A stretch of DNA of 64,000 nucleotides. Source: Nonomuraea turcica. Its GTDB lineage: Bacteria > Actinomycetota > Actinomycetes > Streptosporangiales > Streptosporangiaceae. Numbering within the stretch: position 1 is the stretch's first letter; every line of letters begins with the position of its first letter. Shown here piece by piece: positions 40,769 through 49,081 of this stretch. A program made the position numbers and the translations under genes. The stretch covers positions 186,001-250,000 of the forward strand of contig NZ_JAUZQF010000011.1 of assembly GCF_030718205.1 (NCBI RefSeq), read 5' to 3'. The notes beneath the pieces were generated by a model that worked only from the letters and a program-made list of their open reading frames with translations, did no database searches and was not told where the DNA came from.

Positions 40769-41299
40769 CTAGCCGACCTTGGTAATCTGCCAAGCCTGCT
40801 CGCTGCCTCCCTTCTTGCATGGCCACTGGATGGCGGACTTGCCCTTGCGCGCTTCGCCGTGGCCGATCGCCAGGCACATCTGGGTCGCGCCGTTCATGAA
40901 GTGATACGCCCGGAGCTCGTCCTCCGGGACGCCCTTGACTCGCAACAGCCGCTTGGGCTTCCAGCGCTGCGCCCACCCGCCGTTGCACGGCCACTGGATG
41001 GCGGACTTGGCCCTGCGCGCTTCGCCGCCACCGATCGCCAGGCACATGCCGGTGGCGGCGTTGGCCAGGTACCCATCGGACGACATCAGCCATTGCTGTT
41101 CCGGAGCATGGGTGCACGGCCACTGGATGGCGGACTTGCCCTTGCGCGCTTCGCCGTGGCCGATCGCCAGGCACATGCCGGTGGCGACGTTCTTGAGCTC
41201 GACGACGGCTCCGCTGGATCCGGTTGCCGCCTGGGCGGGAACCGCCAGCAGGCCACCGGCCAGCGTGACGCCGGCCAGAAGTGTGATCGCTGTACGCAT
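40769..41299 (-). CDS. Secreted ricin-type beta-trefoil lectin
   Basis: A 176-residue precursor with signal peptide MRTAITLLAGVTLAGGLLAV to about residue 24. The mature part is one complete beta-trefoil made of three repeats. Each has MCLAIGxGEAR, KSAIQWPC and a Q-x-W close (EQQW, AQRW, EQAW). This is the ricin B lectin (CBM13-like) family, with a Cys pair per repeat. It probably binds galactose- or xylan-like sugars outside the cell. The repeats are nearly identical even in DNA (59-bp units at 40821, 40989 and 41118), which indicates recent duplication or gene conversion. Confidence 0.92.
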   Translation of the reverse strand: MRTAITLLAGVTLAGGLLAVPAQAATGSSGAVVELKNVATGMCLAIGHGEARKGKSAIQWPCTHAPEQQWLMSSDGYLANAATGMCLAIGGGEARRAKSAIQWPCNGGWAQRWKPKRLLRVKGVPEDELRAYHFMNGATQMCLAIGHGEARKGKSAIQWPCKKGGSEQAWQITKVG

Positions 41300-41446
41300 A
41301 TGTTTCGTCCTCTCGTGGGTTGTTGGGGGTTAGCCCCAGTTCGGGGACGTACTTATAGACAGTGGAGCCGCTGACCCCGAGTAGGCGCGATGGAGGAGAC
41401 AGTGTTCTGCGGTCGGGTGAGCAGGTCGCGGGCGTGCCGGACCTGC

Positions 41447-42139
41447 TCAGGGGCCATCGCCGGCAGTCGGGCGAGGCGCTGGCGATCGGCGTGCTTCCTC
41501 GTCGCGGCCGAGCGCGGAGATGACGACGTCGAGGCCGGCCAGGGCATGGGCGAGGCCGGCGCGGTGCTGCTCAGGGGAGGCTGCGGCCAGCTCCCGATGA
41601 ATGGTGACCGCCTCTTTCGCCAGGGGCAGCGCTTCGGCCGGCAGGCCGCGTTCGGTCAGGGTCACGCCGAGGTCGGCGAGCACGTCTGCGAGGTCGGCCA
41701 GGTAACGGCCGGGGGAGGCCGCAGCCAGTCGCCGGTAGATGGCGATGGCCTCTCGCTCGGCGCGCAGGGCGTCGGCCGGCCGGTCCAGCTCCGCCAGAGT
41801 CGTCCCAAGGTTGATGAGGGCATCGGCGAGGTCGGCCAGGTAGTCGTCGGGGGAGGCCGCGGCCAGCTGTCGGTAGACAGAGACTGCTTCCTCCTCGGCG
41901 TTCAACGCCTCGCCATGCCGGTCGAGCTCGGAGAGGGTCACGCCGAGACTGGTCAGGCAGGTGGCGAGCTCGGTCAGGTAGAGCTCGGGGGAGACCGCGG
42001 CCAGCCGCCGGTAGATGGCGATGGCCTCTCGCTCGGCGCGCAGGGCGTCGGCCGCGCGGTCCAACTCCCCGAGATGCACCTTTTCCATGAGCAACCGAGC
42101 CCGCCTGCTCCCCTCGCCCTCGTCCGGGACTTCCGCCAC
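41447..42139 (-). CDS. Tetratricopeptide-repeat protein (possibly a fragment)
   Basis: A 230-residue frame with at least four TPR-like units of about 42 residues (ALRAEREAIAIYRRLAAVSP, LTSLGVTLSELDRHGEALNA, LINLGTTLAELDRPADALRA, LADLGVTLTERGLPAEALPL). The units are closely alike. Such arrays form the C-terminal half of large actinobacterial TPR or STAND proteins, so this may be the tail of a bigger, truncated gene; an ATG at 42139 opens it, but with a poor ribosome site. TPR arrays bind other proteins. The flank 41300-41446 is the promoter side of the lectin gene and holds no gene. Confidence 0.6.
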   Translation of the reverse strand: MAEVPDEGEGSRRARLLMEKVHLGELDRAADALRAEREAIAIYRRLAAVSPELYLTELATCLTSLGVTLSELDRHGEALNAEEEAVSVYRQLAAASPDDYLADLADALINLGTTLAELDRPADALRAEREAIAIYRRLAAASPGRYLADLADVLADLGVTLTERGLPAEALPLAKEAVTIHRELAAASPEQHRAGLAHALAGLDVVISALGRDEEARRSPAPRPTAGDGP

Positions 42140-42445
42140 AGCTCATCCCTCCATCGACATCGGGCGGCAACCGCTGCGGTGCCGCTCTTTCCTCAAGGGC
42201 CGTCACGGGCCTGGAGGCGTGACGGTCTTTCAGGCGCGGTGGGTGCGGCTTGGACGGTTTGGGCCCACGCACACTGTGCTGGTGCTCTGCGCTCTTGTGG
42301 GCCTTGAGTGTCTGGCCGGGCCACCGGGGCAGGGATCAGAACCAGGAGGTGCAGCGCCACGTGCGGCCGGCCTTGGCACAGGCGCGCTCTTGGCCTGCAA
42401 CTCGAATGCGGTCCACCAGCCGGCCTGGGCAGGATGAACAACCCA
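42140..42445. other. Stretch without a supported gene
   Basis: About 300 bases between the TPR gene and a secreted protein gene. Several frames are open because of GC content, but none has a ribosome site or a recognisable domain. It could include the lost 5' part of the TPR gene, but no repeats were seen in it. Confidence 0.3.
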
Positions 42446-42847
42446 TCAGGTGGTGCCGTAGGCGACAGCGCCACACGAATCGTGGAGGATGTAGCCGGTG
42501 CTCTGCTTCCCCAGGCACGCGTAGAAGACGACTATCAGACCCTCACCGACATCTCCGTAAGAACGCTCAGTGCACTCTCCGGCACCGCTCGTGTGCCACT
42601 TGTCCGGCTGGTCCGTGTAATTGATGTGGGCTCTGATGCGGATCGAATATCCATCGGCGTACCCATCGCAGATCACCATCTTGTCGCCGTCAGCGATCCA
42701 TCGGCCAGAGCCGGTGCCCCAGATGCCGTAGCAGCCATTGAGCGTGCACGCGCGGGGCTGGGCGGCCACGGCGGGCGCGGCGGTCACCGTGGCGAAGGCC
42801 ACGGTCGCGGCGGTTACTCGCGCCAGAAGTGAGATGCCGCGCCTCAT
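42446..42847 (-). CDS. Small secreted protein of unknown function
   Basis: I choose ATG 42847 (MRRGISLLARVTAATVAFAT) as start because it opens a signal peptide ending AVAA, giving 133 residues; the longer frame upstream has no signal character. The mature protein has six Cys residues (RACTLNGCYG, MVICDGYADG, GECTERS, YACLGKQS and DSCGAVAYGTT), probably three disulfides. GSGRWIADGDKMVICDGY and SIRIRAHINYTDQPDKWHTS look like beta strands. It is of the same general kind as the other small exported proteins in the window, but not clearly SapA-like. Family unknown. Confidence 0.75.
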   Translation of the reverse strand: MRRGISLLARVTAATVAFATVTAAPAVAAQPRACTLNGCYGIWGTGSGRWIADGDKMVICDGYADGYSIRIRAHINYTDQPDKWHTSGAGECTERSYGDVGEGLIVVFYACLGKQSTGYILHDSCGAVAYGTT

Positions 42848-43033
42848 GGCATTGAGCCTGGTTGCCCCACGCCATGCGTGACGCGTTGCTCTGCCGTTCA
42901 TCTGTCCTCGAAATTCGGCGGTCCCGGAGCTCGTGCGCATGGATGTCCTTTCGCAGGTGGCCGATCAACAGGGGACGGGATCACGAGACTGGCCGCGATC
43001 ATCAGCAGTGGCTGAGACCGATCTTCAAGCAGG

Positions 43034-43069
43034 CCGGGACGGGTCACACGGACGTGTGACCCGTCCCGG
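43034..43069. repeat. Perfect 16-bp inverted repeat (hairpin)
   Basis: CCGGGACGGGTCACAC (43034-43049) and its exact reverse complement (43054-43069) flank a 4-nt loop GGAC. It lies in the intergenic region 42848-43270 between divergent genes, so it is not placed as a terminator for either neighbour. Confidence 0.85.
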
Positions 43070-43079
43070 CGGTTCCCAA

Positions 43080-43107
43080 GGGCAAGCGGTCCCCGTGGCG
43101 CTTGCCC
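43080..43107. repeat. Second inverted repeat, 9-bp arms
   Basis: GGGCAAGCG (43080-43088) and CGCTTGCCC (43099-43107) with a 10-nt loop, 10 bases after the first hairpin. Together they could terminate a short transcript or form an operator. No gene is seen in 43108-43270. Confidence 0.7.
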
Positions 43108-43270
43108 ACCGAGGCCTGTTGGCACCAGGATCGTGGCGGCAAGATTGTTCGGCACCCCTCATCGGGCAGGCAAACAATGCTTTCCCCGGCGCATGAATCC
43201 GCTCCGCGCTGCAACGCTCGCGATCGGCGAGCCGGGGTGAACAGTTAGTGTGATCAGCGAGCACATCTGA

Positions 43271-46200
43271 ATGTCGTCTGGTGAATGGAGTCCCGCAGCG
43301 GTGGTGGGCCGTCGTGAAAGTCCGGTGGACCCGGCAGCGGGACCGGTTCAACGCTTTGCCTCCGAGTTACGCAAGCTGCGCCAGGAAGCGGGCGGCCTCA
43401 CCTATCGGGCCATGGCCAAGCGTGCCGGTTATTCGGTCACCACGCTGTCGCAGGCGGCGGCGGGTGAGCGTCTGGCTTCACTGCCCGTCGTCCTCGCCTT
43501 CGTGGAAACATGCGGCGGAGACGTCTCAGAATGGGAGCGCCGCTGGCAGCAGGTCACTCATGAAGTGGCCCGCGAGAGCGCGGACGATGACGGTGCCGCC
43601 GGGCCGTACCTTGGCCTGGCCCCCTACGACACCCACGATTCCGGACGTTTCTTCGGACGGGATCGGCTCGTCGAGGAATTGCACGAGCTGCTTCGACAGC
43701 ATCGTTTCGCGGCGGTGTTCGGCCCTTCGGGCAGTGGCAAGTCGTCCCTGTTGCGGGCAGGGCTCGTGCCTGCCGCACACGGAGAGACGACGCCCACGGG
43801 CGAATCCCTCGGGCAGAGCCGGATACTCACACCGGGCGAGCACCCGATGCTGCACGCCGACCGGCTCCTCCCGGGCGAGGGCGACTCCGCCACGCTGATC
43901 GTGGTCGACCAGTTCGAGGAGGTGTTCACGCTCTGCCATGACCCGCGCGAGCGGGGGCAGTTCATCGACCTCCTGCTCAACGCGCGGAAACCGCAGAGCC
44001 GGATGAAAGTGGTCATAGCGGTGCGCGCCGACTTCTACGGGCGATGTGCCGAGCACCGCGAGCTCACCGGAGCCCTGCGCGAGGCCAACCTGCTGGTGGG
44101 CCCGATGAACCAGGAAGAGCTCAGAGAAGCGATCGTCCGGCCGGCCATGGCCGAGGGCTTGACCGTGGAGCGAGCGCTGACGACCGAGATCGTCACCGAC
44201 GTCGCCGACGAGCCCGGGGCACTTCCGCTGATGTCGCACGCGCTGCGGGAGGTCTGGCGCCGCCGTACAGGGAAGATGCTGACCTTGGACGCCTACGAGA
44301 GCGTGGGCAGAGTCCACGGGGCGATCAGCCATACCGCGGAGAAGCTCTATGCGGGCCTGTCGCCGGCTCAGGCGAGGATCGCCCGGCGAATACTGCTCAG
44401 GCTGATCAATCCAGGCGAGCAGGCCCAGGACACCCGCCGTCCCGCCGCCCGGGCGGAGCTGGACCCGTACGAGGAGTCGGACACCGCGCTGGTCATCGAG
44501 CATCTGGCCAGGGCCAGGCTGCTCACGCTGCACCAGGACACCGTGGAGCTCGCGCACGAGGCCTTGATCGAGTCGTGGCCGCGACTGCGTGGATGGGTGG
44601 ACGAAGGGCGCGATCGCCTGCGTACACATCGGCAGTTGACCGACGCGGCCAAAGCGTGGGAGGCGCATGGCCGGGATGCCGGGCTCCTCTACCGGGGCAC
44701 CCGCCTGGCCGTCGTCGACAAGCTGTTCATTGAGCCGGGTGACCGCGACGACCTCACACCCCTGGAACGGAACTTCGTTGACGCAAGCGCGGCGCTGGCC
44801 CGGCGCACCTCCCAGAGGCGGGTCACCGTCTCGGCCGTCCTGGTGGTCTTGCTGGTCGCCTCCATGGTCGCGGCGGGAGTCGCCATCCGGCAAGCCGGCC
44901 TGGCCGACGATCGGCTGGAGGAGGCGACGGCCCGGCTGGCCGCCAGGCGCGCGGCCGCCCTGCGGTTGAGCGACCCGAAGCTGGCCCGCCGATTGAGCGC
45001 CGCGGCCTGGCGGATGGCCCAGGTCCCCGAGGCCAAGAGCGAGCTGATCGACTCGATGGCGCTCCCCTTGGTCGACGTCTTCACCGCCCCGTACAGCCCA
45101 ACGGACTTGGTGCATGGGCTCAGCGTGGATGGCACCAGACTGGCCGTCTACACACCCGGCACGGCGGTCGAGCCGGGCGCACTGCGCGTGCTTGACCTGG
45201 CCACGAAGAAGGAGGTCGCCAGCGCCAGATGGCCGTGGCAACAGGTCTCGGAAGTGGTGTGGAGTCCTGACGGCCGTACGCTGGCGGTGAACGACCGGCG
45301 CAACGCACAGCTATGGACCGTCGGCGCCGGAGGCCTGACGGACCTCGGCGTGGCATTCCCCCAGCTCGACCCAACGGAGTTCAGCCCGGACGGGCGCTTT
45401 CTCATCGGGGCCCGCGATGGGATGAAGGAAGCCTGGAGCATCGCGGACCGGAAGCGCGTGCTCGACGAGCCGGTCAGTGCCATCAGCCCGGACGGCCGGC
45501 TGGCCCTGGTCATCCCGGCGGAAGCCAGTGAATCGACGACCACCCCGCCGTCCCCCGGCAGCAGGGCGAGCTCGAGGCGGCGAGTGGAGCTCTGGGACAT
45601 CGAGAAGCGCAAGCCGCTCCGGGCCCCCTGGCTACCAGAAACCGCCACGGAAGGCGTGTTCAGTCCAGACGGGAAGCACCTGGCCGTCTCGACCAACAAC
45701 GGTGTCCGGCTGTGGGAAATCTCCTCGGGCAAGGACGTCCTACGCCCGCTGCTCCCGCCTGCGGAACGTGTGGAGTTCAGCCCCGACGGCCGGTTTCTGG
45801 CCGGGATGCGGGGCGGCGGGTGGGCGATGCTGTGGCGGGTGGACGACGGCTCGCTGCTGATGAGCACCTCGCTTCTCTCCGGAGTTGTGGGAGCCGATCC
45901 CCGTATCTCGACGGATGCCCAGGTTCTCCGGGTGATCGGTCAGTTCGGCACGGTGAACGTCCTGGACATCTCCCCCTACACCCGCTCGGAGGTGCTCGCT
46001 CCGGGAAGCGACAAGCGGCTGTTCAGCCCTGACGGCCGCTTCCTGGTGACGACGAATCACCGAGAAGGCCGGCCGGAGGTGCGCATTTGGGATGTCGCCG
46101 CGCGGAAAGCGGTGAGCGGCCCGCTACCCGTCGACGATGTCCCCGAAAACGACCCGACGGAGACGGCGTACTCCCCGGTGTTCAGCCCCGGTGGGCGCAC

Positions 46201-47032
46201 GCTTGCGCTCGCCCACCCCAGGTCGCCCGTGGTGACCTTGTGGGACGTCACGAACGGCCGCAACATCGGCGCATTGCGCGTCCGGAGACAAGGAGCCGTC
46301 GGAGTCTTGTCCATGGCCTTCTCCCCCGACGGCAGAACCGCCGCGGTCGCCCCCCTCAGCGCCAACCCGGATAAAGAAGAGTCGCTCGACGGCCTGATTT
46401 TCGACGACCTGGAGCTGTGGGACGTGAGAGCCAGAAGATGGATCCGCACCGTCTCCGGTGCGGGATCAGGGGTCATGATCTTCGAGCCAGACGGGCGCCG
46501 GTTGTTGGTGGACAAATCCAGCAAGGGGCGAATCCTGGTCGATACGGCCACCGGAGAGATACGCCAGCACTCATCCGACGCCCGCGCCCAGGGAGAGATT
46601 CTCTTCATCGAGAACATGGCCGCGATCGGGGACATGGACGGGCGTTTGGCGTTCTGGGACAGGGGATTACGCAGGCTCCTGGCCCCGCCACAGGCCGCGC
46701 ACTCGGCATCGATCAACGCCCTTGTCCCTTACCCGCAGGCCGAGCTCCTCGCCACCGTCGCCAGCGAAGGCGACTTCGGCATCCAGCTATGGGACTGGCG
46801 GGGATATCAGCGGATCGCCTCACCGATCAGCTTCAACACCCATTCCGTACCGGCAGCCGTGGCATTCAACCGGAGCGCTCTCCTCGTCTCATCCACCGAC
46901 GGTTCCTTACGTGAGATCATTGTCGATCCCGGCACTGCCGCCGCCCTGATCTGTCACCGCGACGGTGGCCTGTCCCCTGCCGAGTGGCAACAACACATCC
47001 CAGAACTCGCCTACCAAAAGACCTGCCACTGA
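43271..47032 (+). CDS. HTH-STAND (nSTAND1) ATPase-WD40 protein
   Basis: A 1253-residue protein. Residues 28-92 form a helix-turn-helix (FASELRKLRQEAGGLTYRAM, AGYSVTTLSQAAAGERLASL). From 113 a STAND NTPase begins (PYLGLAPYDTHDSGRFFGRD) with Walker A GPSGSGKSS at 151-159 and Walker B TLIVVDQFEEVF at 208-219. One membrane helix is at about 517-540 (VTVSAVLVVLLVASMVAAGV). The remaining 700 residues are WD40-like repeats (WSPDGRTLAV, FSPDGKHLAV, FSPDGRFLVT and others), probably a propeller outside the membrane or a large sensor. GTG 43304 (VGRRESPVDPAAG) is an alternative start. STAND proteins act as signal switches and some are defence proteins; no separate effector is seen. Confidence 0.94.
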   Translation: MSSGEWSPAAVVGRRESPVDPAAGPVQRFASELRKLRQEAGGLTYRAMAKRAGYSVTTLSQAAAGERLASLPVVLAFVETCGGDVSEWERRWQQVTHEVARESADDDGAAGPYLGLAPYDTHDSGRFFGRDRLVEELHELLRQHRFAAVFGPSGSGKSSLLRAGLVPAAHGETTPTGESLGQSRILTPGEHPMLHADRLLPGEGDSATLIVVDQFEEVFTLCHDPRERGQFIDLLLNARKPQSRMKVVIAVRADFYGRCAEHRELTGALREANLLVGPMNQEELREAIVRPAMAEGLTVERALTTEIVTDVADEPGALPLMSHALREVWRRRTGKMLTLDAYESVGRVHGAISHTAEKLYAGLSPAQARIARRILLRLINPGEQAQDTRRPAARAELDPYEESDTALVIEHLARARLLTLHQDTVELAHEALIESWPRLRGWVDEGRDRLRTHRQLTDAAKAWEAHGRDAGLLYRGTRLAVVDKLFIEPGDRDDLTPLERNFVDASAALARRTSQRRVTVSAVLVVLLVASMVAAGVAIRQAGLADDRLEEATARLAARRAAALRLSDPKLARRLSAAAWRMAQVPEAKSELIDSMALPLVDVFTAPYSPTDLVHGLSVDGTRLAVYTPGTAVEPGALRVLDLATKKEVASARWPWQQVSEVVWSPDGRTLAVNDRRNAQLWTVGAGGLTDLGVAFPQLDPTEFSPDGRFLIGARDGMKEAWSIADRKRVLDEPVSAISPDGRLALVIPAEASESTTTPPSPGSRASSRRRVELWDIEKRKPLRAPWLPETATEGVFSPDGKHLAVSTNNGVRLWEISSGKDVLRPLLPPAERVEFSPDGRFLAGMRGGGWAMLWRVDDGSLLMSTSLLSGVVGADPRISTDAQVLRVIGQFGTVNVLDISPYTRSEVLAPGSDKRLFSPDGRFLVTTNHREGRPEVRIWDVAARKAVSGPLPVDDVPENDPTETAYSPVFSPGGRTLALAHPRSPVVTLWDVTNGRNIGALRVRRQGAVGVLSMAFSPDGRTAAVAPLSANPDKEESLDGLIFDDLELWDVRARRWIRTVSGAGSGVMIFEPDGRRLLVDKSSKGRILVDTATGEIRQHSSDARAQGEILFIENMAAIGDMDGRLAFWDRGLRRLLAPPQAAHSASINALVPYPQAELLATVASEGDFGIQLWDWRGYQRIASPISFNTHSVPAAVAFNRSALLVSSTDGSLREIIVDPGTAAALICHRDGGLSPAEWQQHIPELAYQKTCH

Positions 47033-47486
47033 CGATAGCCCGCGAGAGACTGCGGCCGTTTCTCCCAGGGTTGCGATCTGCGGGGTCTTTGATCTCGGTG
47101 ATTGTTTGGTCCCACGATCACACTCATGACAAGTAGCAAGAACGCGCAGCCATGGGGTTATGCGCGAAAGGTGTCGCCGCAAGCCGCATGAACCGGGCCA
47201 TGCTGGGCCTGGCGCACAGCCGGTCCAGGTGTTGAGCAGCGAGGCGGTGTCGCGGCGCGAGATGTGGACGCCGGTCTCGGCTCCGCCGGGACCGCGCCCG
47301 CGACGGCATGGTCGCGCACGAGCTGCGGGCGGAGCCGGTCGGGCAGGACAGACGGCGCTGTTCCGCGGCTGGTCCACCCGGCTCAGCCGGGTCTTCGACG
47401 GCCTCGCCGGAGGATCCCTCCAGGAGGGGTGCCCAAGTATACGAGAGCGGCACGGTCGTCGATGTGGCGCTCGGGAGCCGAGCCGA
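47033..47486. other. Degenerate stretch without a supported gene
   Basis: Open frames here lack ribosome sites and domains. Short frames such as MTSSKNAQPWGYARKVSPQA at 47127-47192 are too small to support. From about 47458 the sequence begins to resemble the cupin gene weakly (ATGTGG...GGAGCCGAGCC), then matches it almost exactly from 47487. Confidence 0.3.
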
Positions 47487-47620
47487 CACGCATCATCGAG
47501 GTGTACACGCCGGGTGGATTCGAGCTCTTCTTCAAGGACTTCGGAGACCGGTTGAGCCAAGGATCGATCGGGCTCGACGAGCTGAATCGCCTTGGCGAGC
47601 CGCACGGCATCCGTTTCTTC
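47487..47620 (+). repeat. 134-bp cupin gene fragment, second copy
   Basis: 133 of 134 bases match 40317-40450. The cupin frame is open here (RIIEVYTPGGFELFF to HGIRFF), but no promoter, start or first cupin motif is present, so it is a gene fragment. It ends five bases before the stop codon of the convergent methyltransferase gene. Confidence 0.95.
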
Positions 47621-47624
47621 CAGC

Positions 47625-48410
47625 CTACGACGGTACCTCGACGACGAAGCACAGGAAGGCGAGCTTGTCCGCGAAGTCCTGGAAGTCGTCCGGAAACAGC
47701 TCACGGGCGGCCGGGTCGACCTGCGGCTCGCTGATGACGGCAAGGCGGAAGCCGGCGGTGGTGAAGGCGGCGGTCATCGCCTGCAACGGCCTGGTCCAGA
47801 AGGTCATCGGGTAGGACTGTCCGTTGAACGTCCATGCGTCGGTATAGCTGGTGGTGGCGAAATAGCTGGGCCGAGGATTCTGTGCCAGGTGCTCCACGAA
47901 AGGGTGGTTGACCGACGCGATCAGGCGGCCGCCGGGCCTGAGCACTCGCCGCATCTCGGCCAGCGTCGGCCCCCAGTCCTCCAGATAGTGCAGCACCAGC
48001 GACGCGACCACGTCGTCGAACGCACCGTCGGCGAACGGCAGCGGATCACGCACGTCGACCACGTGCAGGGCCGCGTCGTCACCGAGTCGCCGCCTGGCCA
48101 ACGCCAGCATCCCGGCGCTGGAGTCGATGCCGGTGACGACCGCACCGCGATCGCGTAGTGCAGCGGACAGGGGGCCTGAGCCACAGCCGGCGTCCAGGAC
48201 CCGGCGGCCGGCCACGTCCCCTACGAGGGCCATGATCGAGGACCGCGCCCAGTACTCGTTCATGATGCTGTTCTCGGTTTCCGCCGCGTACGCCTCGGCG
48301 AAACCGTCGTAGTCGTTCACCTGGTCCGGATCTGCAGGCTGGGTTGCGGGCGAATCCCAGACAGGATGCCCTACGGCGATGTTCTCGGGCCCGTCGGTTA
48401 CGCGTTCCAT
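47625..48410 (-). CDS. Class I SAM-dependent methyltransferase
   Basis: A 261-residue methyltransferase. Motif I is VLDAGCGSGPLSAALRDRGA and motif II/III VTGIDSSAGMLALARRRLGD; DVRDPLPFADGAFDDVVASL and MRRVLRPGGRLIASVNHPFV follow in the normal order of the Methyltransf_11 family. The C-terminal half (SYTDAWTFNGQSYPMTFWTR) should form the acceptor site. The acceptor is a small molecule rather than RNA or protein, judging from the family, but this is not certain. The gene stands alone; its 3' end adjoins the cupin fragment. Confidence 0.93.
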   Translation of the reverse strand: MERVTDGPENIAVGHPVWDSPATQPADPDQVNDYDGFAEAYAAETENSIMNEYWARSSIMALVGDVAGRRVLDAGCGSGPLSAALRDRGAVVTGIDSSAGMLALARRRLGDDAALHVVDVRDPLPFADGAFDDVVASLVLHYLEDWGPTLAEMRRVLRPGGRLIASVNHPFVEHLAQNPRPSYFATTSYTDAWTFNGQSYPMTFWTRPLQAMTAAFTTAGFRLAVISEPQVDPAARELFPDDFQDFADKLAFLCFVVEVPS

Positions 48411-48463
48411 CGTCGCAGCCTAACGATCTTTGGTCGCGTTTCTGGACGTTTGTGTCAAGTGGG

Positions 48464-49012
48464 TCAGCCCGGCTGACGCCATGGCGGCGGCTCGGCGAGG
48501 GCGCGCAGCGCTTCACGGGCGTTGCGCCCGGCCCCGGCCGAGACCTCGGCGCCGTCCTTATCGCGGGCGACGGCCAGGACGAGCCCCTCCACGGGATCGC
48601 GGGAGAGCGCAATGGTGTGGCCGCCGACCAGCAGTGCGTCGGCGGCCGGATGGTCCGAGGGAGCGGCCTTGTCCAGCAGGACATGGGCCGCGACCAGGCC
48701 GGCGACCGGGTTGCGGTGGCGGCCCAGAAGCACGGGCTCCCCGTAGGGGTCGGCGACCTGGCGGATGAGATCGCCGAGCTTGGACCGCGCCGTCGACACC
48801 GGCACGAGGGGCAGGCCGCTCCACACCCCGCCCACCTTCGACAACGGCACCAGCCCGGCCCACTGCCAGCGCTCGCGGGTGATCATGATGGTTCTGCCGT
48901 TCCTGGCCTCCTCCACGAGCGAGCCCCAGCGGGCGCGGGCGTCTTCGACGGAGAAGGGGACGCCGAGCAGCGTCACGAGCTGGTCGTACGACGGCCGTTC
49001 TGCGTTGATCAT
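48464..49012 (-). CDS. Double Phd/YefM-like antitoxin-type protein without toxin
   Basis: A 182-residue protein with two tandem Phd-like units. The first reads FSVEDARARWGSLVEEARNG RTIMITRERW and the second VPVSTARSKLGDLIRQVADP then PVLLGRHRNPVAGLVAAHVL. Each has the V-x-x-AR-x-x-[LW]-G-x-L-[VI] helix and the following strand of type II antitoxins. A C-terminal segment of 60 residues follows (ALSRDPVEGLVLAVARDKDG). No toxin gene (RelE, Doc, PIN or Fic) is adjacent. The palindrome CGTAAGGTGCCTTACG just upstream suggests self-repression, as Phd-type proteins do. Confidence 0.8.
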   Translation of the reverse strand: MINAERPSYDQLVTLLGVPFSVEDARARWGSLVEEARNGRTIMITRERWQWAGLVPLSKVGGVWSGLPLVPVSTARSKLGDLIRQVADPYGEPVLLGRHRNPVAGLVAAHVLLDKAAPSDHPAADALLVGGHTIALSRDPVEGLVLAVARDKDGAEVSAGAGRNAREALRALAEPPPWRQPG

Positions 49013-49020
49013 CCGAAGAT

Positions 49021-49059
49021 CGTAAGGTGCCTTACGGAATTATCGCAAGCCGCCTTACG
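49021..49059. promoter_or_regulatory. Putative autoregulatory operator
   Basis: CGTAAGGTGCCTTACG (49021-49036) is a perfect 7-2-7 palindrome starting 8 bases before the ATG of the Phd-like gene, and CCTTACG recurs at 49053-49059. Three half sites fit cooperative binding by an antitoxin-type dimer. Confidence 0.7.
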
Positions 49060-49081
49060 AATATGGCGCCCTGCCGCCCGG

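Noticed and set aside
43526..45241. A 571-codon minus-strand open frame inside the STAND-WD40 gene
   Set aside because: Walker motifs and WD40 repeats prove the plus strand; the antisense product has no recognisable feature.
47127..47192. A 21-codon frame MTSSKNAQPWGYARKVSPQA
   Set aside because: It is too short, has no ribosome site and no downstream gene that it could lead.
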